Below are positions 8,029-16,347 of a stretch of DNA of 64,000 nt, one piece after another. A program made the translations under genes and the position numbers. Position 1 is the stretch's first letter. Every line of letters begins with the position of its first letter. The notes beneath the pieces were generated by a model that did not search any database, was not told the origin of the DNA, and saw nothing but the letters and a program-made list of their open reading frames with translations. Source of the stretch: Paenibacillus endophyticus (GTDB lineage Bacteria > Bacillota > Bacilli > Paenibacillales > Paenibacillaceae). The stretch spans positions 186,001-250,000 of the forward strand of contig NZ_JACHXW010000008.1 in NCBI RefSeq assembly GCF_014192395.1. The letters are read 5' to 3'.

Positions 8029-10413
8029 TTACACTCCTTCTGTTTGTACAGGCATGATGCTGTACCATTCATTTTTACTCGTCTGAAAAGACTTCGATCC
8101 ATCTATAAAATGGCCATCCGAATTTTGTATCGCAATGCTGCAGCCAGCTTGCACGTAGCAAACGCTGCCATGAGTAGAATGAACGCGGGCTGAAATCAGC
8201 TTGCCATCCTTCCAATCCATATCAACGACAAAACCGCCTCTTGCTTTAAGCCCATGTACGGAACCACTCGGCCAAGCTGCCGGCAGTGCCGGCAGTAGGA
8301 CAATTCGCTCCATATGGCTTTGCAGCAGGAGCTCAGCAATGCCAGCCGTACCGCCAAAGTTGCCATCGATCTGGAACGGCGGATGATCATCGAACAGATT
8401 CGGATGGGTTGAACGTGCCAATAGCGTATGAATAAAACGATAGGAGGCTTCACTGTCTTTTAGCCTAGCGTACAGATTAATCAGCCATGCACAGCTCCAG
8501 CCCGTATGTCCGCCTCCGTTTTGAATTCGGCTTTCGAGTGAACGGCGGCTAGCCTCAACAAGCTCAGGCGATGTCTCTTGGTTGATCGATGTACCTGGAT
8601 ACAAGCCGTAGAGATGGGAAACATGGCGATGCCCCGGCTCATGCTCCTCGAAGCACTCATGCCATTCCTGCAATAACCCATTCGCATTCACTTGCAGCTT
8701 AGGAAGCTTAAGCATAGCTCCAGCAATCCGCTGGGCAAACGCCTCATCCTGCTGAAGCAAGCCGGCCGCGCTAATGCAACGGTCGAACAGCTCGCCAATT
8801 AACGTAATATCCATGGCTGACGATTCAGCAACGCTGCTTGCCTCGCCCTCCTTAGTCAAAAATTTGTTCTCCGGCGAGGTTGACGGCACGGTCATTAACA
8901 AGCCTTGCTCATTTTCCTGCAGCCAGTTCAAGCAGAATAAGGCTGCACCTTTCATAATCGGGAAAACCTTATCGCGCAAAAAGGGCAAATCGGGGTTGTA
9001 CAAGTAATGCTCCCAAAGATGCTGAGTGAGCCAGACGCCGCCCATTGGCCAGAAAGCCCAGCTTGGATGGCCGGCTGTCGGCGTCGCCGTCCGCCATAGA
9101 TCCACATTATGATGGGCAACCCAGCCCGCACTGTTATAGTGTATCGCAGCCGTACGCGCTCCCGTCTTACTTAGTTCCTCGATCATTTGCAACAGCGGCT
9201 CATGGCATTCACTCAGATTGCCAAGTTCGGCTGGCCAATAATTCATTTGCGTATTGATATTGGTCGTATAGTCGCTGTTCCAAGGCGGTTGCACGCGATC
9301 ATTCCATATGCCCTGCAGATTGGCAGGCTGCGTGCCCGGGCGCGAGCTTGCCATAAGCAAATAACGGCCGTATTGAAAATATAACGCTTCAAGCTGCGGA
9401 TCCTGTTCGCCTTGCTTATACGCCTCAAGCCGCAGGTCAGTAGGCAGCTTCGCGTTCGTTGTTAGTCCTAAATCGATTTGTACGCGCTGAAACAGCCTGC
9501 GATGGTCATTTACATGCCGTTCGCGGAGCCGTTCATAGCCAAGCGACAACGCAGCCGCGAGCACGCGATCATTTTGCGCGGCTAATTCGCCTTCGCTTTT
9601 TGACGGCTGACGGTCAAACCCCTTAAAGCTAGTCGCCGCGCTTAGAAGGAAAACAGCTGACCGTGCACCCGCTATGACCAGCTTGTGGTCGTCTGTGACG
9701 GATGCCTTGCCGCCTTCAATGACAACGTGCAGCTTCGCCTGGAATTGAATGCCCCGGCTGTCCTCGTACTGCACCGCCATGGGATGGTCTCCCCAATAAT
9801 TGTCCGCCACATGACTCGGACAGCGGCCATGCATCGTAATAGCGCTCCCGCCTGTAGCGGAGAGAAAATACGGAACGTCAGCTTGCATAGATGCTGTCAG
9901 TTCCAATCTTTGCTCGCCCTCTGCCTCATATTTCATGCAAAGAATCTGGTCAGGCGTGCTTGCAAACAGCTCGCGTTTATACTGTGTTTGTCCGACTCGG
10001 AATCGAACGCCGGCCACTCCCGCATCGATGTCCAGCTCGCGGATGTAGGCTTCAGGCTGTGCATCCGACAGTGCGAAGCGCTGCTCTATGAACCAGTCGC
10101 CCATCGGCTGGTAAGACTCCGTATTCGTTCCTAGCATACGGGCTTCGATTAGCTGTTCCGCTTCAACGAAACGTTTCTCCAGGATCAATTCTCGTGATCG
10201 CTTTAGATAGCGCAGCGCTTCGTAATTGTTTGTATCGCGCGGAAAACCCGACCACAGCGTATCTTCATTAAGCTGTACTCTCTCCTGCTGTACGCCTCCG
10301 AATACCATGCCGCCTATTCGGCCATTGCCGATCGGCAGCGCCTCTTCCCATCTGAGGGCAGGCTGCTTATACCAAAGCTTCCATGCTTGTTCCTGCTCTA
10401 ATCTATCGCTCAT
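8029..10413 (-). CDS. Glycoside hydrolase family 95 (alpha-L-fucosidase or alpha-L-galactosidase type)
   Basis: Inverting glycosidase that removes alpha-1,2-linked L-fucose or L-galactose from plant glycans such as xyloglucan. The N-terminal beta-sandwich begins [19 protein letters not shown], which is diagnostic. The (alpha/alpha)6 barrel contains NINTQMNYW with the catalytic asparagines Asn385 and Asn387, the general acid Glu515 in STSPENKF, and the conserved DGNFGG motif near the C-terminus. At 794 residues it is full length with no secretion signal. The ATG is preceded by AGGAGACC. It ends six bases before the GH3 start and shares that gene's ribosome binding site region, so the two are co-transcribed. 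Fucose versus galactose preference cannot be decided by reading. Confidence 0.93.
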   Translation of the reverse strand: MSDRLEQEQAWKLWYKQPALRWEEALPIGNGRIGGMVFGGVQQERVQLNEDTLWSGFPRDTNNYEALRYLKRSRELILEKRFVEAEQLIEARMLGTNTESYQPMGDWFIEQRFALSDAQPEAYIRELDIDAGVAGVRFRVGQTQYKRELFASTPDQILCMKYEAEGEQRLELTASMQADVPYFLSATGGSAITMHGRCPSHVADNYWGDHPMAVQYEDSRGIQFQAKLHVVIEGGKASVTDDHKLVIAGARSAVFLLSAATSFKGFDRQPSKSEGELAAQNDRVLAAALSLGYERLRERHVNDHRRLFQRVQIDLGLTTNAKLPTDLRLEAYKQGEQDPQLEALYFQYGRYLLMASSRPGTQPANLQGIWNDRVQPPWNSDYTTNINTQMNYWPAELGNLSECHEPLLQMIEELSKTGARTAAIHYNSAGWVAHHNVDLWRTATPTAGHPSWAFWPMGGVWLTQHLWEHYLYNPDLPFLRDKVFPIMKGAALFCLNWLQENEQGLLMTVPSTSPENKFLTKEGEASSVAESSAMDITLIGELFDRCISAAGLLQQDEAFAQRIAGAMLKLPKLQVNANGLLQEWHECFEEHEPGHRHVSHLYGLYPGTSINQETSPELVEASRRSLESRIQNGGGHTGWSCAWLINLYARLKDSEASYRFIHTLLARSTHPNLFDDHPPFQIDGNFGGTAGIAELLLQSHMERIVLLPALPAAWPSGSVHGLKARGGFVVDMDWKDGKLISARVHSTHGSVCYVQAGCSIAIQNSDGHFIDGSKSFQTSKNEWYSIMPVQTEGV

Positions 10414-10564
10414 ATTGTTGGTCTCCTATGATCTCTTGTGATCTCACTTGATATAGAAAAGGTTATTATTCATCATAACGGAAATCACCTCTCGTACAGT
10501 ACCCATTAGATTTCATAAAAATTCATATGGAAATTAGCACTTGCATGCGAAAATGCGCAAAAAA

Positions 10565-10607
10565 GGGGCCGTCCCATCGTCATTTTAATGACTGATGGGA
10601 CGGCCCC
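10565..10607. terminator. Strong terminator after the isomerase/oxidoreductase operon
   Basis: GGGGCCGTCCCATC and its exact complement form a 14-base-pair stem, flanked by AAAAAA on the left and TTT on the right. It lies 32 bases after the stop of the isomerase-like gene on the minus strand. Confidence 0.88.
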
Positions 10608-10638
10608 TTTCCGACTCGCTGTCGGTTGTCGCTATTGG

Positions 10639-11475
10639 TTACAGTCCTGCAGCGCCGAACACTTTGTCGAATCCGGACTTGGAGCGCTTCACAAGCTCCT
10701 CCGGAGTCTCATTTGGCGCTTCAGCCGTCAAAATCTCTTGTGAGACGGCACCTTTGTATCCGATTTTCGCCAGCGCGCGAAGAAAACCTTCCAAGTCGAT
10801 CACACCTTCGCCTGGGTAAATGCGGCCATTATCAAGCGCTTCCCCAACCGGTACGTCGGGAGCGTCATTGATATGCACATGTACGATTTGATCAGGGCGC
10901 AGCGCTTCGATATCCGATATTGCAAGCTCATTTGTATACCAGTGGTAGGCATCGAACAGCAATCCGACGTTGCTCTCGCCGATTGTGTCGATCCATTCCA
11001 GCGTCTCCTCAAGCGTCCATATGAAAGGATTGGCCCAACGCGTACGCAGATGATGCGGCCCGACGAATTCAAGACCAAGACGGATACCGTATGCGCCAAG
11101 AATTTGGGCGCATGTACGCAGCCTGCGAGTCGCAAGTGCCATGAAGCGCGCCGCCTTCAAGTCCGTTGACGGTAAAATATACGTGCAGCAGCTTGTGCAG
11201 CCAAGCGCAGCCGCTGCTGCGGCTGATCTTGCGAGCTTCTCTAAGCCTTCCAGAAATGCTTCTTCCGTCGTTCTCCACTCTACTGGCAATCCGAACGAAC
11301 CGATCACTACGCCATTGCTTGCCAGCAGCTCACGCGCTTTCTCCAAGCCGTGACGCTCGATGAGCGAATACGCGTCAATGTCTACCGCCTGGAAGCCGTT
11401 TGCGCCAGCAAGCTCAATCAAGCGCTCATCGCTTTCGATACGGCCAAGCCCTGCTCCTGTTAATCCTCTCAGCAT
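10639..11475 (-). CDS. Sugar phosphate isomerase/epimerase (xylose isomerase-like TIM barrel)
   Basis: Member of the AP endonuclease 2 / xylose isomerase-like superfamily that interconverts sugars or inositol derivatives with a divalent metal. Metal-ligand candidates are in GLEFVGPHH, LLFDAYHWYTN, HVHINDAPD and SQEILTAE, the usual Glu-Asp/His-His-Glu pattern along the barrel. It has 278 residues and is cytoplasmic. GAGGAGG precedes the ATG at 11475. It is the downstream gene of a two-gene operon with the Gfo/Idh/MocA oxidoreductase 24 bases upstream; such pairs usually oxidise and isomerise an uncommon sugar or inositol. The divergent AraC regulator at 12746 is the likely controller. Confidence 0.88.
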   Translation of the reverse strand: MLRGLTGAGLGRIESDERLIELAGANGFQAVDIDAYSLIERHGLEKARELLASNGVVIGSFGLPVEWRTTEEAFLEGLEKLARSAAAAAALGCTSCCTYILPSTDLKAARFMALATRRLRTCAQILGAYGIRLGLEFVGPHHLRTRWANPFIWTLEETLEWIDTIGESNVGLLFDAYHWYTNELAISDIEALRPDQIVHVHINDAPDVPVGEALDNGRIYPGEGVIDLEGFLRALAKIGYKGAVSQEILTAEAPNETPEELVKRSKSGFDKVFGAAGL

Positions 11476-11499
11476 TTGAATGCCTCCTCGTTTCGTCTA

Positions 11500-12582
11500 C
11501 TATTCGTTTAAGTTCCAATTCAACTTAACCTCATTGCCCGTGCGTGAGGACTCATAGATTGCATCCAGCACGAGGTTGTTCGTAAATCCGGATAATACCG
11601 ATGTAATCGGCTGCTTGCCATCACGGATGCATGCCAGGAAGTGTCTGCTTAGGCGGGCGCGTTCTCCTTCGTCGTTTTCCGCTCTGCTAAGCGTGCTTTC
11701 AATCGGACGATCGAATTTTTCTGTGAGCAGCTTGCCTTCGGAGCCGCGGTAGCTCGCTCCGCCCTCTGAGCCCATGACATGGATAAACGGCGAGTTGTCC
11801 GTATCCATATGCACAGCCCAGCTCACTTCAAGCGATAACGTGCTGCCGTCTTCCATTTTGATCAATGCCGTTGCCAGATCCTCTACATCATAAGTGCCGT
11901 CCCAATCAGGCGTTCCCCAAGTACCGATCCCTTTGCGTTTTGGTCCGAACTCGGCATAAGTAGAACCAAATACCGATACCGGCTTTGGATTGCCCATTAA
12001 GTATAACGCAAGATCAAGCATGTGTACGCCTATATCGATAAGCGGGCCGCCGCCTGACTGATCCATTTGCGTGAACCAAGTCCCCCAGCCCGGAATGCCT
12101 TTACGTCGGAACCACCCTGTTTTGGCCGAATATATTTTTCCAAGCTCGCCGCGGTCGATTTGCTCCTTGATTTGCATGGCAACGGATTCCCAGCGCATTT
12201 GATGAGCAACCATCAATACGCGGTCGGATGCTTCGCTTGCTTTCAATATTTCGCGTGCAGCCTCGCTATTAATACCCATTGGTTTTTCCAGCAGCACATG
12301 CTTTCCAGCCTCCAACGCCTGTACAGCAAGCGGAGCATGAAATTGATTCGGCACGCCAATGATAATGGCATCAATATCCGAACGATTGATTAGCTCTTCA
12401 TTTGAAGCGATTACATGTTCGATCCCGTACTGCTTTGCAGCTTTCTCCGCCCGGGACAAATCAAGGTCCGTCACAGCCGTAATAACGCACTCCTCACCTA
12501 GCTTTGAAAACTCGCTTGCATGCACGTTGCCGATATTTCCCGCGCCGATCAATCCGATTCTTATTTTATTTCCAGTCGTCAT
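11500..12582 (-). CDS. Gfo/Idh/MocA family NAD(P)-dependent oxidoreductase
   Basis: The N-terminal Rossmann fold starts RIGLIGAGNIGNVHA. The EKP motif (LLEKPMG) carries the conserved catalytic Lys, and a DIGVHMLDLALYL segment typical of the family supplies the catalytic His-Asp region. At 360 residues it is the usual length. The start at 12582 is chosen because GCAGGAGGAATTCC lies just upstream; the frame is open to 12630 without a comparable site. It likely oxidises a sugar, sugar acid or inositol in a pathway with the isomerase downstream. Substrate unknown. Confidence 0.9.
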   Translation of the reverse strand: MTTGNKIRIGLIGAGNIGNVHASEFSKLGEECVITAVTDLDLSRAEKAAKQYGIEHVIASNEELINRSDIDAIIIGVPNQFHAPLAVQALEAGKHVLLEKPMGINSEAAREILKASEASDRVLMVAHQMRWESVAMQIKEQIDRGELGKIYSAKTGWFRRKGIPGWGTWFTQMDQSGGGPLIDIGVHMLDLALYLMGNPKPVSVFGSTYAEFGPKRKGIGTWGTPDWDGTYDVEDLATALIKMEDGSTLSLEVSWAVHMDTDNSPFIHVMGSEGGASYRGSEGKLLTEKFDRPIESTLSRAENDEGERARLSRHFLACIRDGKQPITSVLSGFTNNLVLDAIYESSRTGNEVKLNWNLNE

Positions 12583-12745
12583 TGGAATTCCTCCTGCGAT
12601 TTTAGTGAAAAGCAAAGCAGCCTTTCGCAACCTTCCGTTGAATTGCGAGCGCTTGGTCCCTGTATTTATGTTAGAATAAACGAGATGAGAAATCGTGCTT
12701 GTTTTTCGGTAAAAGTCTCAGTTTTTCGGAGGAATCCATTCATTC

Positions 12746-13624
12746 ATGACCTATATACCCGATTATTTGAAAACGTATCCAAATATGAATACCTCTTCGC
12801 CGCTCCACATCAGCTTGAATCGCCTTTATCATGGCTTTCGGCCGCATCGTCATGACTTTTTGGAATTTTCATATGTCGTGGACGGCAGAGGCTCTGAATC
12901 CATTAACGACGCGCGGCATCAAATGCTGCCTGGAACGTTCACCTTCGTATTGCCCTATCAGGTGCACGAGTTGTTTACGGAGCCGGGCAGCACGCTCGTT
13001 CTCTACAACTGCATGTTCAGCATGGATCTCCTAATGGAACCCGGCCAAGAAGATGGCTTGCTCGGCCTTAACGACCAGAATGGCTGGCCGCCTTTCGTCC
13101 AGCTGAGCGGTGAGGATAATGATAGGATGACGCGCCTGATTGAAGAAATGTACGTCGAATACAAAGGCAAGGAGCCTTGGCGCAGAACCATGCTGCAAGC
13201 AAAGCTCAAAGAAATTCTAATCTGCTTCGACCGGTACCGGAGAAAATCGTCGGCTGTAGCGGATGTGACCAAGATGGCGTCTCGGTCGAGCGCTTCAATC
13301 TGGCCGATCATCCACTACATTCATCGCCATTATCAGGAGGAGCTCGCCTTATCCGACCTTGCAAGCCAATTTTCCCTCAGCGTCTCAAGAATAAGCGAAG
13401 TGATCAAACAGACAACTGGGCAGACCTTTGTCCACTTCCTGCATGATCTGCGGCTTAGGCACGCATGCAGCCTGCTCGTTTCCACCGACATGAGCGTTGC
13501 CGAGATTGCGCTTGAGGTCGGTTATGGCTCCTACAAAACGTTTTCGCGCATCTTCCGCGAAACGAAAGGCGTCGTGCCGAAGGATTATCGGAAAATGAAG
13601 CTATCCCCAGATCTGCTTGTCTAA
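12746..13624 (+). CDS. AraC-family transcriptional regulator with cupin sensing domain
   Basis: One-component regulator of 292 residues. The N-terminal half is a cupin-type ligand-binding domain: HRHDFLEFSYVVDGRG, MLPGTFTFVLPYQVHE. The C-terminal ~100 residues form the AraC double helix-turn-helix (LASQFSLSVSRISEVIKQ and VGYGSYKTFSRIFRE). GGAGGA lies about 11 bases before the ATG. It is transcribed away from the Gfo/isomerase operon, whose start is 163 bases away, so it probably controls that operon in response to a sugar. It is followed directly by two structured repeats. Confidence 0.9.
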   Translation: MTYIPDYLKTYPNMNTSSPLHISLNRLYHGFRPHRHDFLEFSYVVDGRGSESINDARHQMLPGTFTFVLPYQVHELFTEPGSTLVLYNCMFSMDLLMEPGQEDGLLGLNDQNGWPPFVQLSGEDNDRMTRLIEEMYVEYKGKEPWRRTMLQAKLKEILICFDRYRRKSSAVADVTKMASRSSASIWPIIHYIHRHYQEELALSDLASQFSLSVSRISEVIKQTTGQTFVHFLHDLRLRHACSLLVSTDMSVAEIALEVGYGSYKTFSRIFRETKGVVPKDYRKMKLSPDLLV

Positions 13625-13719
13625 GCGTAAACGGCTGAAGCCGTCCTCTGGCGGCTAAGCTTACGTTTCGCGTAGAAATATAGAGAAAGTTGGCGTAATG
13701 ATATACTTTCCTATATTTT
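13624..13719. repeat. Structured intergenic repeat C, copy 1
   Basis: Starts right at the AraC stop codon. It contains a CGTAA...TTACG outer stem enclosing an AGCCG...CGGCT hairpin, then a second hairpin with arms AAATATAG.GAAAGT and ACTTTC.CTATATTT. It is the most diverged of three copies, but its arms still pair. Confidence 0.75.
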
Positions 13720-13822
13720 AAGAAGAAACGCCTGACGGCGTCCTTTCTATAGACGCCATCGTTTCGGCGAAATGTATAGAGAAAGGATGAGCAACTTCAT
13801 ATCCTTTCCTATACGTCAAGAA
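13720..13822. repeat. Structured intergenic repeat C, copy 2
   Basis: Directly follows copy 1. GAAACG...CGTTTC encloses the hairpin GGCGTC...GACGCC, followed by a second hairpin with arms GTATAG.GAAAGGAT and ATCCTTTC.CTATAC. It closely matches 19569-19676 in sequence and layout. Together with copy 1 and a terminator it fills the 273-base gap between the AraC stop and the next small gene. Confidence 0.85.
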
Positions 13823-13835
13823 GAACCGTACCCAT

Positions 13836-13887
13836 AAGCAAGGGCTGCCTCCAGTAGATCTCTCTACTGTACAGGCAGCCCTTGCTT
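13836..13887. terminator. Terminator between the AraC gene and the efflux locus
   Basis: AAGCAAGGGCTGCCT pairs with AGGCAGCCCTTGCTT, 15 base pairs, around a loop that can itself fold (CAGTAGA...TCTACTG). It lies ten bases after the stop of the small membrane peptide gene on the minus strand and can also serve the convergent AraC gene. Confidence 0.8.
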
Positions 13888-13897
13888 GGTTATGTGT

Positions 13898-13984
13898 TTA
13901 ATGAGTTATGGACAAGACCACGAACAAGACGGCTAGCAATACGTAAATGACAAGCGACACGACCATTAAAGTCCGCTTACTCAC
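13898..13984 (-). CDS. Small single-span membrane peptide, 28 residues
   Basis: A GTG start at 13984 is preceded by GGGAGGGGAGTAGCGCT, a strong ribosome binding site. The peptide has a basic N-terminus (MSKRT), then about 20 hydrophobic residues (LMVVSLVIYVLLAVLFVVL) and a short SITH tail, so it is predicted to span the membrane once. It is on the same strand as the Fsr-like efflux pump 99 bases upstream and ends just before a strong terminator, so it is probably its last cistron. I know of no family for it; a structural or regulatory role with the pump is only a guess. Confidence 0.6.
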   Translation of the reverse strand: MSKRTLMVVSLVIYVLLAVLFVVLSITH

Positions 13985-14083
13985 AGCGCTACTCCCCTCC
14001 CTGCACCGAATAGGCTCTACACCATTATTGTATGTGGGCGGGGACAACGTGGAAATTGTCCGGTTATAGAAATTATGAAGAGC

Positions 14084-15313
14084 TTACCTTCTTGCCGAGC
14101 CCTTTCGGTCGGAGGGAAGCAGAATGGTAAGCATACCGAGCAACGGTAAATATGACGTGCAGCGAATGACAAACTCGATTCCCATCGAATCCGCCAAATG
14201 GCCCAGTATCGCCGATCCAATGCCGGCAAGTCCGAATGCCATTCCGAAAAACACACCGGAGACTAGGCCGACTCTGCCTGGCAGCAGCTCATTCGCGTAG
14301 ACCAAGATAACCGAAAAAGCAGAAGCCAATATAAGGCCGGCGAAAAAGATTAAAATGATCGAAAAGGTCAAATTGGCATACGGCAAGAGCAGCGCAAACG
14401 GTGCCGTACCCAATATCGAAAACCAAATCAAGCTTCGGCGGCTGAACTTATCCGCGAGCATTCCCCCTAATAGCAAACCAATCACGTTGGCAGCCAAAAA
14501 AACGAACAAAACGATTTGCGCCCCGGTTAGCGATAATCCAAAATGACTAATGGCATAAAACGAATAATAGCTGCTGATAGCCGCAATATATACGTTTTTG
14601 GAAAAAACCAAAACCATTAAAATCGTAATCGCAAATATGACTTTCCCCGTCGTCACATTCATCTGGGAGACGGGTTTCGCCGCTCGCGCCGTACCTCTTG
14701 CAGGCACAAGCGCAAGCTGTTTCCCATACCATTTCGCCACGTTGAACTGAATCAAGATGCCAATGGTTACGACTAACGCGAACCAAACTACCCCCTTCTG
14801 CCCCGTATGGACAAATAATACCGCCGTCATGATGGGGGCTAACGATTGGCCAATATTGCCGCCGAATTGAAAAATCGACTGGCCTGTCCCTTTTTTCGCG
14901 CCGGAGGCCAAATAAGAAACTCGGGCAGAGGCTGGATGAAATACCGCTGAGCCTATGCCAATGAGCATAACAGCAGCCATGACCACCCAGAATTGGTTTG
15001 CATACGAGAGTGCAGCTACCCCTCCAAGCGTGAACAGCATGCCGATTGGCAGGAGCATCGGCTTCGGATGCGAATCCGATAAGATCCCAATAACCGGCTG
15101 CAGCAGCGCTGCGGTCAAGTTGATCATTAAGGAAATTAACCCGATTTGCGCAAAGCTGAGCGACAGCGAATCCTTCAAAATCGGAAATAATGCAGGAACG
15201 ACCGATTGGATCGAATCATTAACGAGATGAACGAAGCTAATCGCGAACAATAAGGGGTAAACCGTCTTCATCGCGGACGGAGGCGCTGCTAACGCGGCTT
15301 GATTGCTTGACAT
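14084..15313 (-). CDS. Major facilitator superfamily efflux transporter, Fsr-like
   Basis: Twelve-segment inner-membrane exporter of 409 residues. The N-terminal region (FAISFVHLVNDSIQSVVPAL and a QIGLISLMINLTAALLQP stretch) resembles the fosmidomycin resistance protein family, as does the FHPASARVSYLASGAKKGTG loop. The exported compound here is unknown; a role in drug or metabolite efflux is inferred from family. AAAGGAGAAG precedes the ATG. The gene is divergent from a GntR-family regulator, and a 14-base-arm palindrome sits 28 bases upstream of its start, which suggests repression by that regulator. Confidence 0.88.
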   Translation of the reverse strand: MSSNQAALAAPPSAMKTVYPLLFAISFVHLVNDSIQSVVPALFPILKDSLSLSFAQIGLISLMINLTAALLQPVIGILSDSHPKPMLLPIGMLFTLGGVAALSYANQFWVVMAAVMLIGIGSAVFHPASARVSYLASGAKKGTGQSIFQFGGNIGQSLAPIMTAVLFVHTGQKGVVWFALVVTIGILIQFNVAKWYGKQLALVPARGTARAAKPVSQMNVTTGKVIFAITILMVLVFSKNVYIAAISSYYSFYAISHFGLSLTGAQIVLFVFLAANVIGLLLGGMLADKFSRRSLIWFSILGTAPFALLLPYANLTFSIILIFFAGLILASAFSVILVYANELLPGRVGLVSGVFFGMAFGLAGIGSAILGHLADSMGIEFVIRCTSYLPLLGMLTILLPSDRKGSARR

Positions 15314-15340
15314 GGTGTCACTTCTCCTTTACCGACATCT

Positions 15341-15373
15341 ATAATATGCGATATGTGATATATCGCATATTAT
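15341..15373. promoter_or_regulatory. Perfect palindrome in the Fsr/GntR divergent promoter
   Basis: The arms ATAATATGCGATAT and ATATCGCATATTAT are exactly complementary around GTGAT. It lies 28-60 bases upstream of the efflux gene and contains TATAAT-like sequence, so it overlaps the likely promoter. A partial second copy (TGCGATATATTATA) is at 15447-15460. Probable operator for the adjacent GntR regulator. Confidence 0.65.
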
Positions 15374-15522
15374 ATTTCGATTTACATAGAATAGCAATAC
15401 AAGATTTATGCCGCTGCTGCTTTTCGTTTGCCTACACTGTCCACCCTGCGATATATTATATAGGGTTGCAAGAGACGAACAACAAGTGTTACGGCAACAT
15501 TCCAATATAAGGAGGGCCTCCG

Positions 15523-16191
15523 TTGCCTATTCCAACAGACTATTCAACACCGGTTAGACTCTCCGCCAAGGAACGTACACTCGGCCAGCTTCAAAAATGG
15601 ATTATTGACGGCACGCTTCAGCCAGGCGAGAAGCTCATCGACACCGAGCTTTCCGAAGCGCTAGGCGTCAGCCGCACTCCGATTAGAGAAGCCTTCCAGC
15701 TGCTTGAGGTACAAGGCTTGATTCAGACGTTTCCAGGCAAAGAAACTCGCGTTACAACACTTGAAAAAGAAGATATCATAAAGCTTTACGCACCGTTAAC
15801 CGTGCTACAGGCATTGGCCGCCGAGCTGGCATGCGAACTCATCCAACAGGAAAATATCGAGCAGCTTCGTTCCATTAATGCCAGCTTCAGCGATAGCGTA
15901 AATAAGGAACAGCTTTATGAGGCGATGGAATACGACGAGGAGTTTCACGAAACGATTCTTCATGTTGCGAACAATCAGCATATTCTAACTTTCTGCTCCT
16001 CGCTGCAAATGCATATTAGAAGGTACAAATACATCTTCTTCAAGCGGCCGAACTGGGAATCACAGGCCGCAGCCGATGATCATGAAGCGATCATCAACGC
16101 ACTTGCGGCCCGCGATGCAGCCGAAGCTTCGCGGCTAATGAAGCATAACCTTATCCGGCCTCTCGCCCATTTGGACAGCATGCTTTCTTGA
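15523..16191 (+). CDS. GntR-family transcriptional regulator, FadR/FCD subfamily
   Basis: The N-terminal winged helix includes LGVSRTPIREAFQLLEVQGLI, the GntR signature. The C-terminal FCD all-helical ligand domain has the Asp-x3-His metal motif (DEEFH, about residues 143-147) and a later HEAIINAL...MKHNL pair of histidines, so it probably binds a carboxylate ligand through a metal. It has 222 residues. Translation starts at TTG after AAGGAGG. It is divergent from the Fsr-like pump and likely represses it and itself through the palindrome at 15341-15373. The ligand is unknown. Confidence 0.88.
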   Translation: MPIPTDYSTPVRLSAKERTLGQLQKWIIDGTLQPGEKLIDTELSEALGVSRTPIREAFQLLEVQGLIQTFPGKETRVTTLEKEDIIKLYAPLTVLQALAAELACELIQQENIEQLRSINASFSDSVNKEQLYEAMEYDEEFHETILHVANNQHILTFCSSLQMHIRRYKYIFFKRPNWESQAAADDHEAIINALAARDAAEASRLMKHNLIRPLAHLDSMLS

Positions 16192-16220
16192 GGTACGCTT
16201 CATACATAGCCGAGTTCAGC

Positions 16221-16263
16221 AAAACGAGATTAAGCTTCTGCGCGGCAGGCTTAATTTCGTTTT
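16221..16263. terminator. Bidirectional terminator between GntR and oxidoreductase genes
   Basis: AAAACGAGATTAAGC and GCTTAATTTCGTTTT form a stem with one mismatch around a GC-rich loop, with A-tract and T-tract on either side. It sits between two converging genes. Confidence 0.75.
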
Positions 16264-16347
16264 TGGCATATGCTCCTATACCGTGGTTAGAATGTATCGT
16301 TATGTCGATGTTGATGGATGTTCTTCATACGATGATGGCATTCAAGC

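Noticed and set aside
9685-10134. 149-codon open frame on the plus strand within the GH95 region
   Set aside because: Antisense to a full-length GH95 gene with the diagnostic motifs; no start signals.
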